Below, piece after piece: positions 37,386 through 47,640 of a DNA stretch of 64,000 nt (within the stretch, counting starts at the first letter, position 1; every line of letters starts with the position of its first letter). The DNA is taken from positions 806,001-870,000 of the forward strand of contig NZ_VDMR01000001.1 in the NCBI RefSeq assembly GCF_006346315.1, in the 5' to 3' direction. The position numbers and the translations under genes are program-made. Below the pieces are notes generated by a model. It was not told the origin of the DNA and searched no databases. It saw nothing but the letters and a program-made list of their open reading frames with translations. The stretch is from Nocardioides litoris. Its GTDB lineage: Bacteria > Actinomycetota > Actinomycetes > Propionibacteriales > Nocardioidaceae.

Positions 37386-40300
37386 GTGCTGCCCCTCCCG
37401 ACCACGGAGTCCTCGTTGTCCCTCGCCGCCCTGGCCCGCCTCGTCCTCGGCACCCCGCCGTACGCCGCCCTCGCGGAGCGTGCCCGCGGCACCGGTGACC
37501 GCGCCCTCGACCTCACCGGCCCGGGGTCGCTGCGCCCGTTCGTGGCCGCGACCCTCGTCGGGGCCGGGCGCACGACGCTGGTCGTCACCGCCACGACCCG
37601 GGAGGCCGAGGAGCTCACCGACGAGCTGGGCGACCTCGTGGGCCCCGACGTCGTGGCGCACTACCCCAGCTGGGAGACGCTGCCCCACGAGCGGCTGAGC
37701 CCGCGCAGCGACACCGTCGGCAAGCGCCTGGCCGTGCTGCGGCGACTGGCCCACCCCGGCACCGACGCCACCAACGGCCCCCTGCGGGTCGTCGTCGCCC
37801 CGGTGCGCAGCCTGCTCCAGCCCCAGGTCAAGGGCCTGGCCGACCTCGAGCCCGTCGAGCTGTCCCACGGCGACACCGTGCCCCTCGACGACCTCGTCCG
37901 CCGGCTGGCCGACGCGGCCTACAGCCGGGTCGACCTGGTCGAGAAGCGCGGCGAGTTCGCGGTGCGCGGGGGCATCGTCGACGTCTTCCCGCCCACCGAG
38001 GAGCACCCGCTGCGCGTCGAGCTGTGGGGCGACGACGTGGAGGACATCCGGTCATTCTCGGTCTCCGACCAGCGCACCCTCGACAAGGTCGAGCGCCTCT
38101 GGGCCCCGCCGTGCCGCGAGCTGCTGCTCACCGACGACGTCCGCGCCCGGGCCGCCGAGCTCGGCCGCAGCCACCCCCAGCTGCTCGAGCTGACCGACAA
38201 GATCGCCGCCGGCATCGCCACCGAGGGCATGGAGTCCCTGTCCCCGGTGCTCGTCGACGAGATGGAGCTGCTGGTCGACCTGCTCCCGGACGACGCCCAC
38301 CTGCTCGTCCTCGACCCCGAGCGGGTCCGCAGCCGCGCCCACGACCTGGTGGCCACGAGCGAGGAGTTCCTGGGGGCGAGCTGGGCCGCCGCGGCCGGTG
38401 GCGGCACCGCACCCATCGACCTCGGGGCCGCGTCCTACCGCTCGCTCGGCGACGTCCGCGAGCACGTCCTCGGCCGTGGCCAGTCGTGGTGGACCCTCAG
38501 CCCGTTCGGCCTCGACGGCGCCCCCGCCGACGCCCCGGCCGCGCCGCCCGCCGCCCCCGACACCGCCGACCGTCCCTCGGTCGCCCTGCCGGCCACCCCG
38601 GCCCCGGCCTACCACGGCGACGTCGAGAAGGCGCTGGCCGACCTCGACCGCTGGCGCTCCGACGGCTACCACGTCGTCGCCGTCCACCCCGGCCAGGGCC
38701 CGGCCCAGCGCCTCGTCGAGCAGCTCGGCGAGCGCGACGTCCCGGCCCGCCTGCAGGAGCGCCACGCCACCGAGGTCGACCCCGAGCTCGCCCCCGGTGT
38801 CGTCACCGTCACCTGCGGCACCCTCACCCACGGCTTCGTCGACGACGACGCCCGCATCGCCGTCCTCACCAGCCAGGACGTCAGCGGCCAGAAGGCCTCC
38901 ACGCGCGACATGCGCAAGATGCCCGCGCGCCGCAAGAAGCAGATCGACCCGCTCGAGCTCAAGGCCGGTGACTACGTCGTCCACGAGCAGCACGGCGTGG
39001 GCCGCTTCGTGGAGATGAAGCAGCGCCAGGTGCAGGGCGCCACCCGTGAGTACCTCGTCCTCGAGTACGGCGCCACCAAGCGCGGCGCGCCGCCCGACCG
39101 CCTCTACGTCCCGGCCGACGCGCTCGACCAGGTCACCCGCTACGTCGGCGGCGAGCAGCCCAGCCTCGACCGCCTCGGCGGCGCCGACTGGACCAAGCGC
39201 AAGAACCGCGCCCGCAAGGCCGTGCGCGAGATCGCCGCCGAGCTCATCAAGCTGTACGCCGCCCGCCAGGCCACCAAGGGCTACGCGTTCGGCCCCGACA
39301 CGCCGTGGCAGCGCGAGCTCGAGGACGCGTTCCCGTTCACCGAGACCCCCGACCAGCTCAGCACGGTCGAGGAGGTCAAGTCCGACATGCGGCAGGTCGT
39401 GCCGATGGACCGGCTCGTCTGTGGCGACGTCGGCTACGGCAAGACGGAGATCGCGGTGCGCGCGGCGTTCAAGGCCGTCCAGGACGGCAAGCAGGTCGCG
39501 GTGCTGGTCCCCACGACCCTGCTGGTCAACCAGCACCTCTCGACGTTCACCGAGCGGATGAGCGGCTTCCCGGTGGTCATCAAGGGCCTGAGCCGGTTCC
39601 AGACCGACAAGGAGGCCAAGGAGGTCTCCGCCCAGCTCGCCGAGGGCAGCGTCGACATCGTGGTCGGCACCCACCGGCTGCTCAACCCCGACATCCGGAT
39701 CAAGGACCTCGGCCTGATCATCGTCGACGAGGAGCAGCGCTTCGGCGTCGAGCACAAGGAGCAGATGAAGCGGCTCCGCACCTCCGTCGACGTGCTCAGC
39801 ATGAGCGCGACGCCGATCCCGCGCACCCTGGAGATGTCGATCACCGGCATCCGCGAGATGTCGACCATCACCACGCCGCCCGAGGAGCGCCACCCGGTGC
39901 TCACCTACGTCGGCGCCTACGAGGACCGCCAGGTCACCGCCGCCGTGCGCCGCGAGCTGCTGCGCGACGGCCAGGTCTTCTACATCCACAACCGGGTCAA
40001 CTCGATCGAGAAGGCCGCGGCCAAGATCCGCGAGCTCGTCCCCGAGGCCCGGGTCGCCACCGCGCACGGCCAGATGAACGAGAAGGCCCTCGAGCAGGTG
40101 ATGCTCGACTTCTGGGAGAAGCGCTTCGACGTGCTGGTGTGCACGACGCTGGTCGAGTCGGGCCTCGACGTCTCCAACGCCAACACCATGATCATCGAGC
40201 GGGCCGACACCCTCGGGCTGTCGCAGCTGCACCAGCTGCGCGGCCGGGTCGGCCGCTCGCGCGAGCGCGCCTACGCCTACTTCCTCTACCCGTCGGAGAA

Positions 40301-41003
40301 GCCGCTGACCGAGACCGCCCACGAGCGGCTCGCGACCCTGGCCCAGCACTCCGACCTCGGCGGCGGCATGGCCATCGCCATGAAGGACCTCGAGATCCGC
40401 GGCGCCGGCAACCTCCTCGGCGGCGAGCAGTCCGGCCACATCGCCGACGTCGGGTTCGACCTCTACGTCCGCCTGGTCGGCGAGGCCGTGCAGGAGTTCA
40501 AGGGCGAGGGCGAGCCCGAGCTCAACGAGGTCCGCATCGAGCTGCCCATCGACGCCCACCTCCCGCACGACTACATCGAGAGCGAGCGCCTGCGCCTGGA
40601 GATGTACCGCCGCCTGGCCGAGGTGCGCTCCGACGACGACGTCGACCTGCTCGCCGAGGAGATGGTCGACCGCTACGGCGAGCCGCCCGCCGAGGTCGTC
40701 GCGCTCCAGCTGGTCGCCCGGTTCCGGGCGCGGGCCCGCCAGGCCGGCATCGGCGAGGTGACGATCGCGGGCCGCAACGTCCGGTTCGCGCCGGTCAGCC
40801 TGCCCGAGTCGCGCCAGCTCCGGCTGCAGCGGGTCTACCCCAAGTCGATCGTCAAGAACGCCGTCGACACCGTGCTCGTGCCGCGCCCCGGCACCCCGGG
40901 CCACACCGGCAAGCCCCTGGAGGGGATCGCCCTGCTTGAATGGGCGCGCGTGGTGATCGACACGGTCCTCGACCCGCCCGCCACCCCGCCCGCCACCTCG
41001 TGA
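37386..41003 (+). CDS. mfd: Transcription-repair coupling factor Mfd
   Basis: Removes RNA polymerase stalled at lesions and recruits UvrA. 1205 residues. UvrB-homology N-terminal part (HYPSWETLPHERLSP, VVAPVRSLLQ, GEFAVRGGIVDVFPP), a Pro/Ala-rich linker (about 375-400), RNA polymerase-interaction domain (GDYVVHEQHGVGRF, YLVLEYG), then SF2 helicase motifs: GDVGYGKTE, DEEQRFG (DEEQ box), MSATPIPRTL, TTLVESGLDV and QLRGRVGRS, and the C-terminal TRCF domain. Start is GTG 37386. The 245-base gap upstream holds no gene; TACACT near 37339 is a possible -10 for mfd. Confidence 0.95.
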   Translation: MLPLPTTESSLSLAALARLVLGTPPYAALAERARGTGDRALDLTGPGSLRPFVAATLVGAGRTTLVVTATTREAEELTDELGDLVGPDVVAHYPSWETLPHERLSPRSDTVGKRLAVLRRLAHPGTDATNGPLRVVVAPVRSLLQPQVKGLADLEPVELSHGDTVPLDDLVRRLADAAYSRVDLVEKRGEFAVRGGIVDVFPPTEEHPLRVELWGDDVEDIRSFSVSDQRTLDKVERLWAPPCRELLLTDDVRARAAELGRSHPQLLELTDKIAAGIATEGMESLSPVLVDEMELLVDLLPDDAHLLVLDPERVRSRAHDLVATSEEFLGASWAAAAGGGTAPIDLGAASYRSLGDVREHVLGRGQSWWTLSPFGLDGAPADAPAAPPAAPDTADRPSVALPATPAPAYHGDVEKALADLDRWRSDGYHVVAVHPGQGPAQRLVEQLGERDVPARLQERHATEVDPELAPGVVTVTCGTLTHGFVDDDARIAVLTSQDVSGQKASTRDMRKMPARRKKQIDPLELKAGDYVVHEQHGVGRFVEMKQRQVQGATREYLVLEYGATKRGAPPDRLYVPADALDQVTRYVGGEQPSLDRLGGADWTKRKNRARKAVREIAAELIKLYAARQATKGYAFGPDTPWQRELEDAFPFTETPDQLSTVEEVKSDMRQVVPMDRLVCGDVGYGKTEIAVRAAFKAVQDGKQVAVLVPTTLLVNQHLSTFTERMSGFPVVIKGLSRFQTDKEAKEVSAQLAEGSVDIVVGTHRLLNPDIRIKDLGLIIVDEEQRFGVEHKEQMKRLRTSVDVLSMSATPIPRTLEMSITGIREMSTITTPPEERHPVLTYVGAYEDRQVTAAVRRELLRDGQVFYIHNRVNSIEKAAAKIRELVPEARVATAHGQMNEKALEQVMLDFWEKRFDVLVCTTLVESGLDVSNANTMIIERADTLGLSQLHQLRGRVGRSRERAYAYFLYPSEKPLTETAHERLATLAQHSDLGGGMAIAMKDLEIRGAGNLLGGEQSGHIADVGFDLYVRLVGEAVQEFKGEGEPELNEVRIELPIDAHLPHDYIESERLRLEMYRRLAEVRSDDDVDLLAEEMVDRYGEPPAEVVALQLVARFRARARQAGIGEVTIAGRNVRFAPVSLPESRQLRLQRVYPKSIVKNAVDTVLVPRPGTPGHTGKPLEGIALLEWARVVIDTVLDPPATPPATS

Positions 41004-41032
41004 ACCCGTCGCACCCTGCAGGAGTCCTCGCC

Positions 41033-41791
41033 GTGAGCCGCAGCCGCACCGCCCGTCGCGCCACCCTGGTGGCCCCGATCCTGGCGTCGGCGCTCCTGCT
41101 CGCCGGCTGCGGAGGCCCCGACTCCGGCACCCCGCGCCCCGGCCTGGCCGTCGAGGTCGACGGCACCCGGGTCTCGCTCACCGAGGTCGACGAGGCCACG
41201 ACGCAGTACTGCGACGACGCCGCCGCCAGTGCCGAGGACGCCGGTGAGGGGGCCAGTGCCGTCGTGCTTCCCCGCAGCCTGCAGCGGCGCGAGGTCGCGG
41301 CCACCTACCTGCTGCGCATCGCCTTCGAGCGCCTCGTCGACGAGCGCGGCCTGTCGCTGGGTGACGGCTACGGCGCGGCGGTCGACCAGATCGACGAGGA
41401 GCTCGCCGGCCGGTCCGACGTCGACGGCCTCGCCGACCTCCGCAAGGCCCAGGCCTACATCGACGCCGCCGCGGGCGCCGTCGGCCTCGACGTGAGCGGC
41501 GCGCAGCTGCCGGCCGGGCAGCCCGTGCCCCAGGAGGTCACCGCCGTCGGCCTCACCACCGGCTACCAGTGGCTGGCCGAGCACGACGTCACCATCAACC
41601 CGCTGCTCGAGTTCGAGGTCAGCAACCAGGGCCTCGCGCTGACCGACGACTCCGACCTGTCGGTGCCCGTCAGCGACCGGGCGAGGTCGTTCACCTTCGA
41701 CCCGGCCGACCCGGCCTCGGTCCAGGCCGCGGCCCAGGCCGCCGCCGGCCTGCCGGCCGACCAGGTCTGCACCGCCGCCGGCGGGGCGTGA
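41033..41791 (+). CDS. SurA N-terminal-domain-like lipoprotein
   Basis: 252 residues. Type II signal peptide with lipobox LLLAGCGG (Cys about 25). AVEVDGTRVSLTEVDEATTQY resembles the opening of SurA/PrsA-type chaperones (GxxIsxxxvD), and the helical middle is compatible with a SurA_N fold, but no PpiC catalytic domain follows, so it is at most a chaperone without isomerase activity. GTG 41033 has a GGAG site. It lies between mfd and mazG, a conserved actinobacterial context, and overlaps mazG by 4 bases. Confidence 0.72.
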   Translation: MSRSRTARRATLVAPILASALLLAGCGGPDSGTPRPGLAVEVDGTRVSLTEVDEATTQYCDDAAASAEDAGEGASAVVLPRSLQRREVAATYLLRIAFERLVDERGLSLGDGYGAAVDQIDEELAGRSDVDGLADLRKAQAYIDAAAGAVGLDVSGAQLPAGQPVPQEVTAVGLTTGYQWLAEHDVTINPLLEFEVSNQGLALTDDSDLSVPVSDRARSFTFDPADPASVQAAAQAAAGLPADQVCTAAGGA

Positions 41792-42447
41792 GCGGCCCGC
41801 ACCCCGAGCCGCCGCCGGAGCCGCTGCTGGAGTTCCGGCAGGTGATGGCCCGGCTCCGGGCGGAGTGCCCCTGGAAGGCCGCCCAGACCCACCGCTCCCT
41901 CGTGCGCTACCTGCTCGAGGAGGCCCACGAGACCGTCGAGGCCATCGAGTCCGGCACCTCCGACGACCTGCGTGAGGAGCTCGGCGACCTGCTGCTCCAG
42001 GTCTACTTCCACGCCGCGGTCGCCGCCGAGCGTGGCGAGTTCGACATCGACGACGTCGCAGCCGGCATCGTGGCCAAGATGCGACGTCGCAACCCGCACG
42101 TCTTCGGGCCCGACGGCGGCGAGCGGCCGTCGTCGGCGGCCGAGGTCAACGAGCTGTGGGAGTCGGTCAAGGCCGGGGAGAAGCGGCGCGACCGGATCGA
42201 CGACGGCATCGCCCCCTCCCTGCCCGCCCTGCTGTACGCCGACAAGGTGCTCGACCGGCTCGAGCGGGCCGGGCGCGCCGTCGACCCTCCGCTCGATCCC
42301 GTGCTCGACCCGGTCGCCACCCCGGCCCCGCCCGGGGCGGGGCTGGGCGACCGCCTGCTGGCGCTGGTGGCCGAGGCCCGCGAGGCCGGCGTCGACCCCG
42401 AGCAGCAGCTGCGCGACGCCGTTCGCCGGCGGCTCGACGGGCCCTAG
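41788..42447 (+). CDS. mazG: Nucleoside triphosphate pyrophosphohydrolase MazG
   Basis: 219 residues. The MazG all-alpha NTP-PPase domain (about 15-130) has CPWKAAQTHRSL, LEEAHETVEAIE (ExxE metal site), and DLREELGDLLLQVYFHA (ExxD metal site). It hydrolyses (d)NTPs to monophosphates, clearing aberrant nucleotides or limiting ppGpp. Only one MazG domain is present, followed by an extended Pro-rich C-terminus. GTG overlaps the lipoprotein stop by 4 bases; its TAG shares a CTAG palindrome with the convergent gene's stop. Confidence 0.93.
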   Translation: MSGPHPEPPPEPLLEFRQVMARLRAECPWKAAQTHRSLVRYLLEEAHETVEAIESGTSDDLREELGDLLLQVYFHAAVAAERGEFDIDDVAAGIVAKMRRRNPHVFGPDGGERPSSAAEVNELWESVKAGEKRRDRIDDGIAPSLPALLYADKVLDRLERAGRAVDPPLDPVLDPVATPAPPGAGLGDRLLALVAEAREAGVDPEQQLRDAVRRRLDGP

Positions 42448-43049
42448 CCGTCCCGGTCGGCGGCGAGCGCCGCCAGCAGGCGCCGCGCCGGGCGGGGGCT
42501 GAGCATGCCGCACATGAGGGCGGAGGTGGACCCGTCGTCGAAGGCCAGGACGAGCCGTCCCGCCATCAACGGCCGCGGCCGGTTGCGGGCCGAGAGCACT
42601 GCCGAACGGGGCAGCTCGAGCCGGACCCTGGTGGCGGCGTCCCAGGTGCCGCGGCCGGTGGCGGGGTCCGTGCCGAGCGTCTGCGCACCCTCGGCGACGA
42701 GCAGCACCCGGTGGGTCGTGACGGCGAGGCGCGACGAGGTGAGGTCCGTGGACCAGAGGTCGTCGTCGATCGCCCGGCGCAGCCGGTCGGCCCACGATCC
42801 GGGCGAGCCGCTGGACGTGATCCCGCCGAGCCAGCGGTCGAGGAACCCGGTCTCCAGCTCGATCGGCCCACCGGTGAGCGCCCGCACCGGGTTGAGCTCG
42901 ACGCTCTCCACCACCCGCGGGCGACCGGTCATGCCGATCCGGTCCTGGCCGTGCGCCGCGGCGACCGGTTCCCACGCCAGCGGCTCCTCCCCGGGCGGGA
43001 GCGAGGCACGCAGCGACGGCGGCAGCTGCGCCAGCCCGGACAGACCCAT
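42444..43049 (-). CDS. Hypothetical protein, possible bacterial PH-like fold
   Basis: 201 residues, no signal peptide. DLTSSRLAVTTHRVLLVAEG, followed by RVRLELPRSAVLSARNRPR and GRLVLAFDDGSTSALM, looks like the strand-rich core of bacterial PH or GRAM-type domains, where LAVTxxRVLLV is a common pattern. This fold call is by eye and tentative. ATG 43049 has CACACT 6 bases upstream, so it is probably leaderless. It converges with mazG, sharing overlapping TAG stops. Confidence 0.6.
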   Translation of the reverse strand: MGLSGLAQLPPSLRASLPPGEEPLAWEPVAAAHGQDRIGMTGRPRVVESVELNPVRALTGGPIELETGFLDRWLGGITSSGSPGSWADRLRRAIDDDLWSTDLTSSRLAVTTHRVLLVAEGAQTLGTDPATGRGTWDAATRVRLELPRSAVLSARNRPRPLMAGRLVLAFDDGSTSALMCGMLSPRPARRLLAALAADRDG

Positions 43050-43055
43050 GGCAGC

Positions 43056-43061
43056 AGTGTG
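43056..43061 (-). promoter_or_regulatory. Leaderless -10 element of the hypothetical gene
   Basis: CACACT on the minus strand, 6 bases before the ATG at 43049. The remaining 220 bases up to 43284 hold no gene or structure I can support. Confidence 0.35.
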
Positions 43062-43284
43062 TCGCGTCGCCGCCGGTCCGGGCCGGGGGGCCCGGTGAGC
43101 GAGGGCTCGCGGTCCCGGCACGCCGCCCTCGAGCACGACCTCGTCACCCTGGCGCTGCGGGCGGCGCCGCGGGTCGCGTCGGTCGACCCCGGTGACGGCC
43201 CGCGACGGCCCGGTTCGGCCGACCCGGGACTCGCCGGGGCCAGCGCGACCACCTGCAGGCCGGCACGTCCTCGCCGGGGGCGAG

Positions 43285-44550
43285 CTACTCCTGCGCCTGC
43301 TCGGGGGCCTGCCGGCGGCGCCGCAGCACGACGGCGCGGCCCGCCACCCCGGCCGCGAGGACCGCGGCCCCGGCGACGACCGAGGCCCACGGCAGGAGGA
43401 CGGCCAACCCCACGCAGCCGAGCAGCCCCACCAGGTTGACCACGCGGGGCCAGCGCCGCTGCTCGGCGGGCTGGCGGGCCGCCGCGGTGTTGGCGACGGC
43501 GTAGTAGACGAGGACCCCGAAGGAGGAGAAGCCGATCGCGCCCCGGAGGTCGGCGAGGAGGACCAGGAGGACGACGGCGGCCCCGACGGTCACCTGGGCG
43601 TGGTCGGGCACCCGGTGCACGGGGTGCACGGAGTCGAGCCACCCCGGCAGGTCGCGCTCGCGGGCCATGGCGAGCGTCGTGCGCCCGACCCCGGCGAGCA
43701 GGGCGAGCAGCGCCCCGAGGGACGCGGCGACCGCGCCGACCCGCACCACCGGCTCGGCCCAGGCTGCGCCCGCGGCCTCGACCGCGGCGGCCACGGGGGT
43801 CGCGCTGTCGGCCAGGCCCTCGCCGAGCGCCCGCAGCAGGACCAGCCCCACGGCGGCGTACAGGACGACGACCAGGCCGAGCGAGACGAGCACCGCGCGG
43901 TTCAGCGTCCCCGGTGAGCGGACCTCCTCGGCCAGGGTGGCGATCCGGGCGTAGCCCGCGAACGCGAAGAACAGCAGCCCGGCCGCCTGCAGCACGCCGA
44001 GCACTCCACCGGTCGTGGTCCACCGCTCGCTCGCCGGGGCGGCGTCGCCGGTGGCGGTGACCGCGAGCGCGACGGCCAGCGCGAGGAGGGTGGCGGTCAG
44101 GAGCACCTTGGCCACCGTGGCCGTGCGGGTGACGCCGCGGAGGTTGGCCGCCGTCAGCAGCAGCACCACCAGGACGGCCACCGCCCGGCGGGTCCACCCG
44201 CCGTCGGGCACGACGTACGCCGCCGCGGTCATCGCCATGGCCGCGCAGGAGGCGGTCTTGCCGACCACGAAGCCCCACCCGGCCACGAACCCCCACCACG
44301 GGCCGAGCACGACCCGGCCGAAGAGGTAGGTGCCGCCGGAGGCGGGGTGGTGGGTGGCGAGCTGGGCCGAGGCGACCGCGTTGCACAGCGCCACCGCGGC
44401 GGCGATGACGAGCGCGGCCAGCAGCCCGGCCCCGGCGGCCCGGGCAGCGGGCGCGAAGACCACGAAGACCCCGGCGCCCACCATCGCGCTGAGGCCGACG
44501 ACCACCGCGTCGCCCGTCGTGAGGCGGCGGGCCAGGGCGGGGGAGCTCAC
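43285..44550 (-). CDS. APC superfamily amino acid permease
   Basis: 421 residues with about 12 hydrophobic segments. The N-terminus LTTGDAVVVGLSAMVGAGVFVVFAPA carries the GAG-type substrate-backbone loop of helix 1, and ASGGTYLFGRVVLGPWWGFVAGW plus FFAFAGYARIATLAEEVRSP (helix 6 and following loop) are typical of APC transporters. Likely imports or exchanges an amino acid or amine; substrate unknown. GTG start. No partner gene in the immediate neighbourhood. Confidence 0.88.
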   Translation of the reverse strand: MSSPALARRLTTGDAVVVGLSAMVGAGVFVVFAPAARAAGAGLLAALVIAAAVALCNAVASAQLATHHPASGGTYLFGRVVLGPWWGFVAGWGFVVGKTASCAAMAMTAAAYVVPDGGWTRRAVAVLVVLLLTAANLRGVTRTATVAKVLLTATLLALAVALAVTATGDAAPASERWTTTGGVLGVLQAAGLLFFAFAGYARIATLAEEVRSPGTLNRAVLVSLGLVVVLYAAVGLVLLRALGEGLADSATPVAAAVEAAGAAWAEPVVRVGAVAASLGALLALLAGVGRTTLAMARERDLPGWLDSVHPVHRVPDHAQVTVGAAVVLLVLLADLRGAIGFSSFGVLVYYAVANTAAARQPAEQRRWPRVVNLVGLLGCVGLAVLLPWASVVAGAAVLAAGVAGRAVVLRRRRQAPEQAQE

Positions 44551-44595
44551 GGCCCGGATGCTCCCAGGTGGAGGTGGCCGGGAGGTGGACGCACG

Positions 44596-44630
44596 ACGCC
44601 CCGCCGTACCCGAGATGGACGGCGGGGCGT
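44596..44630 (-). terminator. Terminator-like hairpin after the metalloprotease gene
   Basis: Perfect 12-bp arms ACGCCCCGCCGT (44596-44607) and ACGGCGGGGCGT (44619-44630) with an 11-base loop. It lies 61 bases after the protease stop on the minus strand and before the APC permease start. Confidence 0.6.
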
Positions 44631-44631
44631 C

Positions 44632-44688
44632 GGTGGTGCAGGTGGTGCAGGTGGTGCGGGTCGAGCGGGTCGAGCGGGTCGAGCGGGT
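44632..44688. repeat. Two adjacent 9-base tandem repeats
   Basis: GGTGGTGCA-type units occur three times (44632-44658), then CGGGTCGAG three times (44657-44683) plus a partial unit. They are non-coding, between the protease stop and the hairpin. Slippage-prone sequence; no function inferred. Confidence 0.6.
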
Positions 44689-44691
44689 GGT

Positions 44692-45534
44692 TCAGCTGCC
44701 GTAGAGCGAGCGGACGCCCTGGGCGTCGGTGTAGCTGAACGACAGGTCGTCGGAGGAGCCGTTGCACTGGGGGTAGTGCATGATCGACGCCGAGTCGTAG
44801 CCGGTCAGCGGCCGCCAGTTGTTGTCCTCGAAGCACACGCCGCCGGCCTCGGGCCGGGTGTGCTCGTGGCGGAAGCCGAGGGTGTGGCCGAGCTCGTGGC
44901 CCAGGATGTTGGCCGGCGACCAGCCCGAGGTGGTCAGCGAGTCGTCGACGAGCACGTTGCGGCCCGACTTCGGGCTGCTGGGGAAGAACGCGCGGGCGAT
45001 GTACTGCGAGGTCTGCACGGGCTCGACCGAGAACACGACGTTGTAGTTGCTGGTGGTGCAGCTGGCGTCGTTGGCGGAGCTGTAGACGAAGTTGATGCCG
45101 GAGGAGGCGTTCTCCCACAGCGCGGCGCCGGCGGCCATCGCGTTGACGACGGTCGACTTCCGGGTGCCGAAGTTGTTGCTCACGCAGTAGGTGAGGTTGC
45201 GGGCCTGGGTGGCGCTCCACTTGTCGTCGCGGCCGCCGGTGGTGTTGACGATGAGGCTCTGGCTGCTGGTGTCGCCGGAGCTGACCATGCGGTCGTAGAA
45301 CGCGCGCAGCTCCTCGGTCGTGCGCAGCGCCTCGTCGCCGTTGACGATGTACTGGCCCAGCGGGTCGCGGTGGGTCGCGGCCTCGAACTCCTCGAACGAC
45401 GGCGGCTGCGAGTTGGGCTTGGCGATCGAGCCGGTGCCGGAGTCGACGGCGCCCTGCGCGGCGGGGGAGGCCAGGAGGGCCGCGCAGGCCGTGGCTCCGG
45501 CGAGCAGGGCCGTGAGGGTGCGAGATCGGGACAT
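44692..45534 (-). CDS. Secreted zinc metalloprotease of the metzincin clan (astacin/matrixin-like)
   Basis: 280 residues. Signal peptide about 1-29 (TLTALLAGATACAALLASPA). A propeptide-like stretch of about 65 residues precedes the catalytic domain. The long metzincin zinc motif is HELGHTLGFRHEHTRPE (about 217-233) with the Met-turn SIMHYPQC downstream. RHEHTRPE is as in astacins (family M12A). Four Cys in the catalytic domain may pair. Probably an exported protease active on proteins. RBS GAAGGAG. A hairpin terminator follows. Confidence 0.9.
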   Translation of the reverse strand: MSRSRTLTALLAGATACAALLASPAAQGAVDSGTGSIAKPNSQPPSFEEFEAATHRDPLGQYIVNGDEALRTTEELRAFYDRMVSSGDTSSQSLIVNTTGGRDDKWSATQARNLTYCVSNNFGTRKSTVVNAMAAGAALWENASSGINFVYSSANDASCTTSNYNVVFSVEPVQTSQYIARAFFPSSPKSGRNVLVDDSLTTSGWSPANILGHELGHTLGFRHEHTRPEAGGVCFEDNNWRPLTGYDSASIMHYPQCNGSSDDLSFSYTDAQGVRSLYGS

Positions 45535-45658
45535 GGGTGGTGCTCCTTCCGAGACGGTCCCGCCAACCTCTCCCGCGGGCAGGGGGAGCCGGTAGGGAGG
45601 TAACCCTCGACCTGACCCCACCTCGACCGCGTCCGGGGCGTCGGGGGCGATAGCGTGA

Positions 45659-46990
<1,332 letters not shown>

Positions 46991-47022
46991 TCCGACGGCC
47001 CCGTGGGGGGAGGATGGTCCCC

Positions 47023-47640
47023 ATGCCCTCCCCCCGCGACCGTCGTACGCCGGCCCGCCGGCCCCGGCCGCGCCCCGGTGGTCCCGGTCGCGGCGCCCGT
47101 GACCCGCGCACCGGCCGCCCCCAGCCCCGTGGCGGGTCGACGTCCCGGACCGGCGCCCCGAGCGCCGCGCGCCGACCGCGCCCACGCCTGACGAGCCGGG
47201 CCGCCGTGCTGGTCGTCGTCGTGGCCGTGCTCGTGGTCTCCTACGCCTCCTCCATGCGCGCCTACCTCGACCAGCGCGAGCAGCTGACCGCCGACGAGCG
47301 GGCCATCGCCGAGCGCAGCGCCAACATCGAGCGCATGGAGGACGAGGTGCGGCGCCACCAGACCCGCGCCTTCCGCGAGCAGCAGGGCCGCGAGCTCGGG
47401 TGGGTCTGGCCGGGCGAGACGCCGTACGCCGTCCTCGACGACGGCCAGCCGCTCGACGTCGAGTCCTCGCTGGGCGACCCGACCGAGATCGACCCTGCCG
47501 AGCCGGAGGCCTGGTGGGAGGGCGCCTGGGACTCGATGCGGGTGGCCGGCAACCCGCCGCGGCGCACCGACCCCCTGCCGCCCCCGGTCGTCAGCGACCC
47601 CGAGGGCGCGCCCACCGGTTCCCCGGAGGACGGCGAGTGA
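47023..47640 (+). CDS. Septum formation initiator FtsB/DivIC family protein
   Basis: 205 residues. A long basic Pro/Arg-rich cytoplasmic N-terminus (about 1-58), one transmembrane helix (AAVLVVVVAVLVVSYASSM, about 63-82), a coiled coil (about 85-120, YLDQREQLTADERAIAERSA), then the FtsB-type WPGETPY segment and an acidic tail. It is expected to join FtsL and FtsQ in the divisome. ATG 47023 follows a GGGGGGAGG site; ATG 47014 is an in-frame alternative. The unusually basic N-terminus is common in actinobacterial homologues. Confidence 0.88.
   Translation: MPSPRDRRTPARRPRPRPGGPGRGARDPRTGRPQPRGGSTSRTGAPSAARRPRPRLTSRAAVLVVVVAVLVVSYASSMRAYLDQREQLTADERAIAERSANIERMEDEVRRHQTRAFREQQGRELGWVWPGETPYAVLDDGQPLDVESSLGDPTEIDPAEPEAWWEGAWDSMRVAGNPPRRTDPLPPPVVSDPEGAPTGSPEDGE

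Noticed and set aside
38052..40904. A 950-residue minus-strand open frame inside mfd
   Set aside because: Shadow of mfd. The translation is Leu/Val/Asp/Gly-biased with no domain, whereas mfd has all helicase motifs.
43062..43284. Possible small gene between the hypothetical protein and the APC permease
   Set aside because: Short frames exist on both strands, but none has a start with a binding site or -10 box, and none has recognisable sequence. Left as a non-coding gap.
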